Shown here in pieces: positions 50,554 to 58,131 of a stretch of DNA of 64,000 nucleotides; position 1 is the first letter of the stretch, and the number at the start of each line of letters is the position of its first letter. Under the pieces are notes generated by a model, which did no database searches, had not been told where the DNA came from, and saw only the letters and a program-made list of their open reading frames with translations. The stretch is taken from contig CAZRML010000036.1 of the NCBI GenBank assembly GCA_964601205.1, forward strand, positions 1 through 64,000. The letters run 5' to 3'. Both the position numbers and the translations under genes were made by a program. Source of the DNA: JAQVEM01 sp964601205. Its GTDB lineage: Bacteria > Actinomycetota > Humimicrobiia > Humimicrobiales > Humimicrobiaceae.

Positions 50554-51225
50554 ATGTCTTTTAATCCAGATATTGATACTTATATTCCGGGGAAGATAAT
50601 ATGTGTGGGAATGAACTACAGATCACACATAAAAGAACAGGATGGTCGTTTCCCTGGAAAACCGGTTCTTTTCTCAAAAGCTCCAAGCTGCATTATAAAA
50701 AATAAAGAGAATATAATATACCCTGCAGAAGTAAGACAACTTGATTATGAAGTTGAGCTGGCGGTAGTAGTAGGAGAAAAAATAAAAAATGTTACCAGAG
50801 GTAAAGTATATGAACATATTTACGGTTACACCATAATGAACGACATTACAGCAAGAGATATACAGAAAAATGAATCCCAGTGGTATCGCGCAAAAAGTTT
50901 TGATACTTTTGGACCGATAGGACCTGTTATTGTAAAAAAAGATAGAATAACATCCCCCTGTAACCTTAATTTAAGATCTTACGTAAATGGTGAACTCAGG
51001 CAAAATGGGAATACACTGGATATGATATTCGGGGTATATGAGTTGATATCTTATATCTCCCGTTCCATTACCCTTGAAGCGGGAGATCTCATATCAACAG
51101 GAACACCATCCGGGGTGGGGATATTCATGAAAGAGAAAAAATTGCTAAAACCAGGCGACACTGTAACCTGTGAGATTGATAAAATAGGAATACTGGAAAA
51201 TAAAATTATAAAAGAAACAGACTGA
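50554..51225 (+). CDS. Fumarylacetoacetate hydrolase family protein
   Basis: A 223-residue protein of the FAH superfamily, at the short end of its size range. It opens GKIICVGMNYRSHIKEQ, the family's N-terminal motif, and PVLFSKAPSCI. The metal-binding residues are in YEVELAVVVGEKI (Glu-x-Glu) and YGYTIMNDITARDIQ (Asp near residue 110), followed by KSFDTFGPIGPVI and the conserved TGTPSGVGIFM near 185. Members hydrolyse or decarboxylate 2-oxo acids, for example 2-hydroxyhepta-2,4-dienedioate isomerase or acylpyruvases; the substrate here is not determined. GGGAGAG precedes the start. It is divergent from iclR and followed by a LysE exporter. Confidence 0.9.
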   Translation: MSFNPDIDTYIPGKIICVGMNYRSHIKEQDGRFPGKPVLFSKAPSCIIKNKENIIYPAEVRQLDYEVELAVVVGEKIKNVTRGKVYEHIYGYTIMNDITARDIQKNESQWYRAKSFDTFGPIGPVIVKKDRITSPCNLNLRSYVNGELRQNGNTLDMIFGVYELISYISRSITLEAGDLISTGTPSGVGIFMKEKKLLKPGDTVTCEIDKIGILENKIIKETD

Positions 51226-51283
51226 ACAACCAAAAGATATTCTATTCTTATAAGTATAATATAAAGATTTTTCAGGTAAAAAA

Positions 51284-51934
51284 ATGAATGATATTTTCCA
51301 AATTTTTTTTGGGTCCATGGTAGTGGCCTTCTCAGGCGCACTGGTTCCCGGGCCGATGCTTACTCTGGTTATAAGCAGCGTGGCTAAAAAAGGGTTCTGG
51401 ATCTCTTTTTTCATTGTTCTGGGTCACGCCTTACTTGAATTAATTGTAGTGATATTCTTTTTCCTGGGAATATTAAAATTTCTGGATAATCCCCTTATTA
51501 CTAAAATAATCAGTATCCTGGGCGGAACTTTCCTTTTATACATGGGGATTGATATTATTGTCTCGATTTTTAAGAAGAAATTTACACTGGATTTTAAATC
51601 AGCATTAAAAAAGAAAACTATCACCGGTAAGTCAGGCGGCACTGCTATACTTAAAGGTGTTATTATAAGTCTTGTGAACCCTTACTGGTTCATATGGTGG
51701 TTAAGTATAGGAGCAGCATTTCTCTTAAAGAGCGTTGAATTTAACCTAACGGGTATTTCTTTCTTTTATATTGGGCACATCAGCGCAGACTTTATCTGGT
51801 ATCTATCTATTGGATTTCTGATAAGCAGCGGGCGCAGGTTTTTTAACCAGAAAATATATAACTCCATTCTTATTGCCTGCAGCATATTTTTATTCTACCT
51901 CGGGATAAAATTTATAGTAGAAGCAATGATCTGA
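51284..51934 (+). CDS. LysE-type amino acid exporter
   Basis: A 216-residue protein with six membrane helices. The N-terminal FGSMVVAFSGALVPGPMLTLV carries the LysE/RhtB motif GxxPGPxxxxV. It is followed by KKGFWISFFIVLGHALLELI with the GHA motif, a short helix LGGTFLLYMGIDII, a Lys-rich cytoplasmic loop (about 95-120) and VIISLVNPYWFIWWLSIGAA near residue 125. Members export amino acids such as lysine, threonine or homoserine. It lies 58 bases after the FAH gene on the same strand, possibly in one transcript. It is convergent with the next gene. Confidence 0.9.
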   Translation: MNDIFQIFFGSMVVAFSGALVPGPMLTLVISSVAKKGFWISFFIVLGHALLELIVVIFFFLGILKFLDNPLITKIISILGGTFLLYMGIDIIVSIFKKKFTLDFKSALKKKTITGKSGGTAILKGVIISLVNPYWFIWWLSIGAAFLLKSVEFNLTGISFFYIGHISADFIWYLSIGFLISSGRRFFNQKIYNSILIACSIFLFYLGIKFIVEAMI

Positions 51935-52013
51935 TATATTTTATAAAAAGATTTAAAGATTAAAACCGGCGTAAATTTGAAAAAAGTAAAAATCTCCCGG
52001 TAGAATTCATATT

Positions 52014-52442
52014 TTATACAGAATTAGTTTCTTTATTCCTGGTGGACCCTGTAAACATTATAAAGTAAAAAATTATAACTATAATAAGATTAACAGGTAT
52101 CTGAAAAATCCAGTGAACATATATATTCCCAAAGGTGGTAAGATACCCCTGGGTCAGATAATGCAGGGGAATGAATATTACAGGCAACCAGGCTAAAGAT
52201 AATAATAAAATCAAAAGAGGCTCGAGCCTGCTCTCCAGCAGCAGCCATGAAACACCTTTATATTTTAGGATTACCACCCAGGAAGTAAAAACTATAATGG
52301 AAAATACAGCACCAACAGGTACCTGAATTGATAGCTGATTATAATCCCTAAAAAAATGATAAACTCCGAAACCAAAAAGGATAGAGATTATATTTACCAT
52401 TGAAAGAATAAAACTATGCAGAATGACTCTAAAAACTTTCAT
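52014..52442 (-). CDS. Hypothetical four-helix membrane protein
   Basis: A 142-residue protein with four predicted membrane helices (about 8-30, 42-62, 70-95 and 108-130), short loops and a charged tail. The pattern VKILKYKG-like VVILKYKGVSWLLLESRLEP in the second loop and LPVIFIPLHYLTQGYLT could be family motifs, but I do not recognise them. AGGA precedes the start at fair spacing. It is convergent with LysE and divergent from the phosphate symporter. No function can be given. Confidence 0.6.
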   Translation of the reverse strand: MKVFRVILHSFILSMVNIISILFGFGVYHFFRDYNQLSIQVPVGAVFSIIVFTSWVVILKYKGVSWLLLESRLEPLLILLLSLAWLPVIFIPLHYLTQGYLTTFGNIYVHWIFQIPVNLIIVIIFYFIMFTGSTRNKETNSV

Positions 52443-52684
52443 ATATCCTAAGCTTATTTTTATTTAAATATAACTGTTAATATTGTATTATACCCGAAAA
52501 AAATACCAATCACCAATTAATAAATTGATGAACTTATATAATACCTGAAAAATCCTATTATAGAATTTTTAATGATTCTAATTTAACCCCGGGTAAAAAA
52601 TATTTAATTCTTTTCATATTTAATAATTTATTTTATTCTATTATAATCATTGTTGATCATAATAAATTCAATTTAATATAATCT

Positions 52685-54334
52685 ATGTATTTAAAATTGG
52701 TTATAGAAGTACTGGGCGGATTAGCACTTTTTATTTTCGGAATAAACAGACTCAGTAGCAGCCTTCAGAAAGTAACCTCCAATAAATTAAAAACAGTCGT
52801 AAATACCCTTACAAAAAAATCCTGGTCAACTGTTCTGGTGGGGATTTTTACCACCATGCTCATACAGAGCAGCAGCGCCACATCCGTAATGACCGTCGGT
52901 TTTGTAAACGCCGGCCTGATAACCTTAAGACAGGCAATAGGGATAATAATGGGTGCCAATATTGGCACTACAGTGACTGCCCAGATAGTCTCTTTCAATA
53001 TAGATATGCTTTCCTATCCTTTAATCATAATAGGTTTTCTTACCTACTTTTTAAGCAAAAGACGGAGGAATAAGAATATTGGAATGACTATACTCGGACT
53101 TGGACTTTTGTTCCTTGGCATGACTGTAATGAAAAATGCGCTTGAACCTCTGAGAGAAAATGATACTTTTAAAAACTTTCTTTTAATTTTTAGCAGGAAT
53201 CCTTTCCTGGGGATTTTAGCGGGACTTGGTCTGACCACACTGCTACAGAGCAGCTCTGCCACTATTGGTCTCCTTATAGCTCTCGCTGCCCAGGGGCTCA
53301 TACCCATTGAAGCGGCCATTCCGGTACTTATCGGAGATAACATAGGAACCTGTTCGACAGCGCTGATATCCAGCATCGGGACAACGGTTACCGCCAGAAG
53401 AACAGCTTTTTCCCATCTTATGTTTAATATATTCGGTACCGTAATTTTTATCATCCTACTGTATGGATTTAGGCTTGAACCTTTCATTGTGAACCTGACC
53501 GGAAAAAGTGTCGCCCATCAGATTGCTAATATTCACACCGCTTTTAATGTAATTACTACCATAATCCTCTTCCCCCTGATTGGCTTCTTTGAAAAAACAG
53601 TTTTAAAGCTTATTCCCGGCAAGGATATAACCATACACAAGAATGCCTTATATCTGGATAATAGATTAATAAACACTCCCTCACTTTCACTGGAACAGAC
53701 AAAGAAGGAGCTCCTGAGAATTACAGAAATAGCCCGGGATATGATAAACCTTTCATTTGAAAGACTATACAAAAAGGATACCCTGATTGAAAAAAAAGTA
53801 CTTGATAGAGAGGCAGCCGTAGACAGTATTACAGAAGATATAATAAGATATCTTACCAGGGTATCACAGAAATCCCTTGGACTGAGACTTTCCAACAAAT
53901 TAACCAACCTGCTTCACATCGCTTACGATGCAGAAAGGGCCGGGGACCACGCCGAAAGCATACTTTACCTCATACTGGTAAAAGAAGAAAATAGGATGAC
54001 CTTTAGTAAAATTGCTGTTGAAGAACTGGAACTGACACATGATAAAATCAATCATATTTTTGATTCCCTGATGTCTGGTATGAAAGACAGTGATTTAACC
54101 AGGCTCAAGCAGTGCGAAAAAATTGAATCAGATATAGACCTGCTGGTCAAAGAAATCAGGACCAGCCATTTAAAAAGACTTCAGAATGGTAACTGTCTCC
54201 CCCTTTCAGGAGTTGTCTTTGCAGATATTATTCTACACCTTGAAAGAATAGGAGATTTGCTTTATGGTATTTCAAGAAATTTATTAAACATTGAAGAGTA
54301 CAATATAGCCAACAAATCCGCTAAACCTTTATGA
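52685..54334 (+). CDS. Na/Pi symporter (NptA/PNaS family) with PhoU-like tail
   Basis: A 549-residue protein. Two inverted Na/Pi repeats are present: GGLALFIFGINRLSSSLQKV at the start, LIQSSSATSVMTVGFVNAG near residue 60 and LLQSSSATIGLLIALAAQ near 188, the duplicated QSSSA signature for Na and phosphate binding. The C-terminal part from about 345 is a PhoU-like four-helix domain, with ARDMINLSFERLYKKD, DAERAGDHAES and LERIGDLLYGISRNLL. It imports phosphate with sodium. A 4-base stop/start overlap couples it to phoU. There is no ribosome binding site; the upstream region has two TATAAT boxes (52642 and 52677), the second too close to the start codon to act. Confidence 0.9.
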   Translation: MYLKLVIEVLGGLALFIFGINRLSSSLQKVTSNKLKTVVNTLTKKSWSTVLVGIFTTMLIQSSSATSVMTVGFVNAGLITLRQAIGIIMGANIGTTVTAQIVSFNIDMLSYPLIIIGFLTYFLSKRRRNKNIGMTILGLGLLFLGMTVMKNALEPLRENDTFKNFLLIFSRNPFLGILAGLGLTTLLQSSSATIGLLIALAAQGLIPIEAAIPVLIGDNIGTCSTALISSIGTTVTARRTAFSHLMFNIFGTVIFIILLYGFRLEPFIVNLTGKSVAHQIANIHTAFNVITTIILFPLIGFFEKTVLKLIPGKDITIHKNALYLDNRLINTPSLSLEQTKKELLRITEIARDMINLSFERLYKKDTLIEKKVLDREAAVDSITEDIIRYLTRVSQKSLGLRLSNKLTNLLHIAYDAERAGDHAESILYLILVKEENRMTFSKIAVEELELTHDKINHIFDSLMSGMKDSDLTRLKQCEKIESDIDLLVKEIRTSHLKRLQNGNCLPLSGVVFADIILHLERIGDLLYGISRNLLNIEEYNIANKSAKPL

Positions 54335-55002
54335 GAAAAGCATTTTATAATAATATAAACAAAATTTCAAAAAATGTGATATCAATGGCTAACCTTGCCA
54401 GGGATTCACTATCTAATGCCGTGAATGCACTAATTAACGCAGATCCAACTTTAGCCCAGAAAGTAATAGATGCAGACAACAAGATAGACGATTATGAAAT
54501 TTCTATTGAAGAAAAATGTGTCATACTGCAGGCAGAATACCAGCCTTTTGCAAAAGATTTAAGATATATTCACTCCGTCAACAACATAATAATCCACCTG
54601 GAGCGGATTGGCGACCTTTCTGTAAATATTGCCAAAATAGCTAAAAGCCTGTCCAAATTGAGTATACAATATTTAGATAGCGACATGAAAAATCTGCTAC
54701 TGGAAATGCTTGAACTGGCAAAGACGATTCTTAATAAAGCCACTCTTGCTTTTGATAAAAGCGATTTCAATCTTGCCTCCAATATTGATAGGATAGATGA
54801 CGATATAGATAAAATACAAAAAACGATTATCCAAAAATTGTATTCCTCTAAATTCAATAAAAAAGAAAATATAAAAATTATTGCGGATATCTCCCTGGTA
54901 GCAAGGTATCTTGAAAGAGTCGGGGACCATTCAGTCAGTATCGCCGAGCGGGTGCAGTACTATCTGAGGGGTGATTACAGAGTTTTCCACAGCGACACTT
55001 AA
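54331..55002 (+). CDS. phoU: PhoU phosphate regulatory protein
   Basis: A 223-residue all-helical protein with the two PhoU repeats. First: AQKVIDADNKIDDYEISIEE and YQPFAKDLRYIHSVNNIIIH with LERIGDLSVNIAKI. Second: IDRIDDDIDKIQKTIIQ and ISLVARYLERVGDHSVSIAE. The E-x-x-G-D motifs bind metal clusters. PhoU adjusts phosphate uptake, normally on the Pst/PhoR system; here it is coupled to a Na/Pi symporter instead. Its start overlaps the previous stop. It ends in a 4-base overlap with the convergent metal exporter. Confidence 0.93.
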   Translation: MRKAFYNNINKISKNVISMANLARDSLSNAVNALINADPTLAQKVIDADNKIDDYEISIEEKCVILQAEYQPFAKDLRYIHSVNNIIIHLERIGDLSVNIAKIAKSLSKLSIQYLDSDMKNLLLEMLELAKTILNKATLAFDKSDFNLASNIDRIDDDIDKIQKTIIQKLYSSKFNKKENIKIIADISLVARYLERVGDHSVSIAERVQYYLRGDYRVFHSDT

Positions 55003-55892
55003 AAGCATTCGTCATCTCTCATATTGCATAACTCGCTCTCATGTTCAATTTCTATAGTAGAATGTTTGATATTTATTGATTCTATAATCTCTTTTGCTTT
55101 TCTTTTTATTTCTTTAATTTCACCAATGGTTGTATTATCCTTTACAACTATATGAGCGGTCAGCACATTATTTAAACTATCCATTGACCAGACATGTATA
55201 TGATGTAGATTTACAACATTTTCTATCTTTAAAAGTTTTTCCTCAATCTCACCTATGCTTATTCCTTCCGGCACTGCCTGTAAGAAAATAGGAAATGTTT
55301 TTTTAAGATTAATAATTACTTTATATGAAATATAAACTATAAATAATATTGATAGTATGGGGTCCAGTAAAGGAATATACTTAAAAATCATTACGATACT
55401 CATAATCAAAACTGCCAGCCACCCGAGAACATCCTCAAAAAGGTGCAGGGCTATAATTTTTTCGTTTAATGATTTCCCCTTATTTACCCTGAATGCAGCG
55501 ATCCCATTTACAACGATTCCTCCTGCCGCAAGCAATAACATTCCCCTTGCATTTACATGCTCGGGATTAAATAGCCTCGGTACCGCTTCAGATAATATGT
55601 AGACTGAACCTGCCATCAATATTAAGCCATTAATCAATGCCGCCAGCAGGGAATACCTTCCGTACCCGAATGAATATCTCCAATCCTTTTTCTTTCTTGA
55701 ATACTTTTCCAGGCCCCAGGACAATCCAAGAGAAAAGCTGTCTCCTAAATCGTGCAGAGCATCTGAGATGATGGCTATGCTATTTGTCCACAATCCGCCA
55801 ATTATTTCAATGATAACAAACCCGAGGTTAAGGAAAAAAGCAAGCCTGATGTTTGAAACACTATCCCTTTTATTACTGGAAAGATTTTTCAT
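54999..55892 (-). CDS. CDF-family cation efflux protein
   Basis: A 297-residue protein with six membrane helices and a cytoplasmic C-terminal domain. The zinc-site residues are visible in IAIISDALHDLGDSFSLGL (H-x-x-x-D in helix 2) and ALHLFEDVLGWLAVLI (H-x-x-x-D in helix 5). The C-terminal ferredoxin-like domain has VNLHHIHVWSMDSLNN and HSTIEIEHE. This matches CzcD/ZitB-type zinc, cadmium or cobalt exporters. The gene ends in a 4-base overlap with phoU and stands alone. The final residues NMRDDECF include a Cys. Confidence 0.93.
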   Translation of the reverse strand: MKNLSSNKRDSVSNIRLAFFLNLGFVIIEIIGGLWTNSIAIISDALHDLGDSFSLGLSWGLEKYSRKKKDWRYSFGYGRYSLLAALINGLILMAGSVYILSEAVPRLFNPEHVNARGMLLLAAGGIVVNGIAAFRVNKGKSLNEKIIALHLFEDVLGWLAVLIMSIVMIFKYIPLLDPILSILFIVYISYKVIINLKKTFPIFLQAVPEGISIGEIEEKLLKIENVVNLHHIHVWSMDSLNNVLTAHIVVKDNTTIGEIKEIKRKAKEIIESINIKHSTIEIEHESELCNMRDDECF

Positions 55893-56161
55893 ATCAACTT
55901 TAAATCATATAGCATAAATGGTTATCAATAAATAGAATAGCTTATTATTATTCAGAATACTATCTACTGTTTAATTTTACCTCCAGAATTTATTAGAGCT
56001 CCTTTTAATCAACCCATTTTTACTCTTTCAGATTTATATACCTTCTTTAAATATTTTAGTAAAAGTTTTTATTTTTAATAGAAAAATTTCTTTAATATCA
56101 GCTCTTCATAAAGTATAATCTTACATAAAATACCTTACCAAATAAATAAAAGAAGGATGCA

Positions 56162-57202
56162 ATGAAACAAAAAGCAAATAAATACGGGCCATTTTTAGTC
56201 GCATTAAGCCTTGTAACAATATTAATTGGTGTAATTTCTCTTTCAGGATGGGCAATCCAGGAACCCGGTGCACTCCGGAAAACAGATTACCAGCCTTTGC
56301 TGGGAACAGGCACAAGCCCCGTCGCTGTAATGGTTGAAAACAGCTTTGCCGCCAGACCACAGTCAGGATTGATTCTTGCCGATGTGGTGTTTGAGGTAGT
56401 AGATGAGTACGGCATCACAAGGTTTGTTGCAATCTTCAATTCAAATGATGCTCCAGTGGTCGGGCCGGTAAGAAGCGCCAGGCCATATTATGCAGAAATT
56501 GCAAGAGGATTCAATCCTGTATATGCTTTTTTTGGAACTTATCCGGAATGCTATAAAGTAATAGAAAATTTGGGAATTTATGCTATGAGCGCAATGTCAG
56601 ACAGCTCAGGGGGCAGCTCCATTACCGGGCTGGCCCCTTACTGGAGAGACTGGAACAGAAGCTCCATCCAGGAACATACCGCCTTTATGTCAGTAGCAAA
56701 ACTAAGGGAAAAAGCCAGCCAGGTGGGTTACCCTGTTGAAAGTAATGGAATACCATTTTCTTATAAGGCTGAAGCTCCTGTATCAGCCAGGGGTAGCGTC
56801 TCAAATATACATGTTGATTTTTCCACCCATGCATACTCACCAAAGGGTTTTGATTTAAATTATATTTATAATAAAAGCGGAAATTATTATCTGAGGTATA
56901 TGGGAGGCAGCGCTCACAGGGATTACGATACAGGCAAACAGATCACTGCGAAGAATGTCATAGTAATGGTTTCTGATATTGAGGGACCCCTCGACAGATA
57001 CGGCCATATGAATGTAAGAACTACGGGCACCGGGACCGCTTATGTTTTCCTTGACGGTAGAGCTATTTACGGTACCTGGCAGCGCGGCAGTGTTTACGAA
57101 CCTTTTATTTTTAAAGACAGCAACGGGAGCACGGTCTCACTTAATGGAGGTTCAACCTGGATAGCAATAGTACAGGGTACAGAAAAAGTAAGTTTTCAGT
57201 AA
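56162..57202 (+). CDS. DUF3048 exported protein (YerB-like)
   Basis: A 346-residue protein. An N-terminal hydrophobic signal or anchor (about 10-30) is followed by PVAVMVENSFAARPQSGLIL, DVVFEVVDEYGITRFVAIFN and PVVGPVRSARPYYAEIARGF, the DUF3048 core. A second domain near 225-340 includes VDFSTHAYSPKGFDLNYIYN and GTAYVFLDGRAIYGTWQRGS. DUF3048 proteins are exported, often lipid-anchored (YerB of Bacillus), with unknown function; there is no lipobox Cys here. AAGGA precedes the ATG. It is convergent with the PAS gene, 10 bases apart. It looks complete and is likely monocistronic. Confidence 0.88.
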   Translation: MKQKANKYGPFLVALSLVTILIGVISLSGWAIQEPGALRKTDYQPLLGTGTSPVAVMVENSFAARPQSGLILADVVFEVVDEYGITRFVAIFNSNDAPVVGPVRSARPYYAEIARGFNPVYAFFGTYPECYKVIENLGIYAMSAMSDSSGGSSITGLAPYWRDWNRSSIQEHTAFMSVAKLREKASQVGYPVESNGIPFSYKAEAPVSARGSVSNIHVDFSTHAYSPKGFDLNYIYNKSGNYYLRYMGGSAHRDYDTGKQITAKNVIVMVSDIEGPLDRYGHMNVRTTGTGTAYVFLDGRAIYGTWQRGSVYEPFIFKDSNGSTVSLNGGSTWIAIVQGTEKVSFQ

Positions 57203-57212
57203 TTTTTATTTT

Positions 57213-57629
57213 TTAAAGAAGCCTCTTTTCTCCCTCAATCTTTTTGATGTCGGTTATATCCTGGGAAACTTCCAGGCAGCCTGAGTATTCACCCCGGCTA
57301 TCATAAATTGGAAAATATCTTATGTGAACCATACGGCCTTTTAGATTAATCCAGAATTCAGCCACTTCCCTTTTCCCGGCTCTGAATTCATCAAGAATCT
57401 GCTGTACCTTGTCTATACTTTTTTTTGGATGGCAGTTTTGCACCTTCAGACCTATTACCGACGGAGACCGTTTAAATATCCTGCTTTCTAATTTATTAAA
57501 ATATCTTACATCATCATCCTTCCCGACAAAGGTTATATCAACAGGCAGCATATCAAATATTAGCTGAACTTCTTCCCTGCTCAGTCTACCGGTTCTGAAC
57601 TCCATAAACTCATCTTTAATTTCAGGCAT
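57213..57629 (-). CDS. Single PAS-domain protein
   Basis: A 138-residue protein. Residues 1-25 include EFMEFRTGRLSREEVQLIFD, and a PAS fold follows: MLPVDITFVGKDDDVRYFNK, a conserved NCHPKKSIDKVQQILDEFRA and FWINLKGRMVHIRYFPIYDS, then CLEVSQDITDIKKIEGEKRL. The NCHPPxS motif and the RYF strand are typical of the PAS domains joined to DUF438/hemerythrin-like modules in anaerobes. No output domain is present, so it may act with a partner or bind a small ligand or haem. AGAGGTGAG precedes the ATG. Confidence 0.85.
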   Translation of the reverse strand: MPEIKDEFMEFRTGRLSREEVQLIFDMLPVDITFVGKDDDVRYFNKLESRIFKRSPSVIGLKVQNCHPKKSIDKVQQILDEFRAGKREVAEFWINLKGRMVHIRYFPIYDSRGEYSGCLEVSQDITDIKKIEGEKRLL

Positions 57630-57924
57630 TTCTCACCTCTTATTATTTTTTACATTGATTTTATTCTAGCATAATGTTATTTCTAATTTATACAGAAAAT
57701 AATATATTTCACTTTATGCATCCTACCATGCTTTTCTTAATTACATCAATCTTCTACCCTCCGCTGTGCAGCGTAAACACCCGGTCACTATGCTATTGAT
57801 TGCTTATAAATTTTAAATTCAAATAAATTTTAATAAAAAAATTAGATATTTATTACATAATTTTTGATATATATGTATATATAATTATATATAAACTATT
57901 TGTTTAAATTAATTAATATAATTA

Positions 57925-57953
57925 TTGACATTTACTTTTATATGGTTTAAATT
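57925..57953 (+). promoter_or_regulatory. Promoter of the GGDEF/HD-GYP leader
   Basis: TTGACA (57925-57930), 17 bases, TAAATT (57948-57953). Transcription would start near 57960, giving a leader of about 170 bases. The rest of the 57630-57924 gap is AT-rich, without a recognised gene. Confidence 0.6.
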
Positions 57954-57973
57954 TATTAAAAATATATTATTAG

Positions 57974-58056
57974 AAGCGATGAAGTTTTCCTTGAATTTGG
58001 ACGCTTGAGGGAAATGGAGCAAATAGCGTAACCGGCTAATTGAGCCGGTTTTTTTT
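57974..58056 (+). ncRNA. Structured 5' leader with terminator, possible riboswitch
   Basis: Two stems interleave as an H-type pseudoknot: AAGCG (57974-57978) with CGCTT (58002-58006), and TTTCC (57986-57990) with GGAAA (58010-58014). An alternative pairing ACGCT with AGCGT competes. It ends in an intrinsic terminator: AACCGGCT, loop AATTG, AGCCGGTT, then T6 (58030-58056), about 76 bases ahead of the start of a cyclic-di-GMP enzyme gene. The class is not recognised; the conserved cores of the known c-di-GMP riboswitches are not present. Confidence 0.6.
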
Positions 58057-58131
58057 ATTGATAATTTTATTAATATGTAGCCAGAATGAAGCCATGAATT
58101 AAAAACATTTTAAAAAGGATTTTTCTAAATA

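Noticed and set aside
57700..57790. Minus-strand patch with DRVFTLHSGG and KIDVIKK separated by a stop
   Set aside because: It weakly resembles the N-terminus of malic enzymes but is too short and interrupted to call.
57974..58056. Known c-di-GMP-I riboswitch before the GGDEF gene
   Set aside because: The conserved junction and the two-helix receptor architecture are not present; only a GGACGC hexamer resembles it. Kept as an unassigned leader instead.
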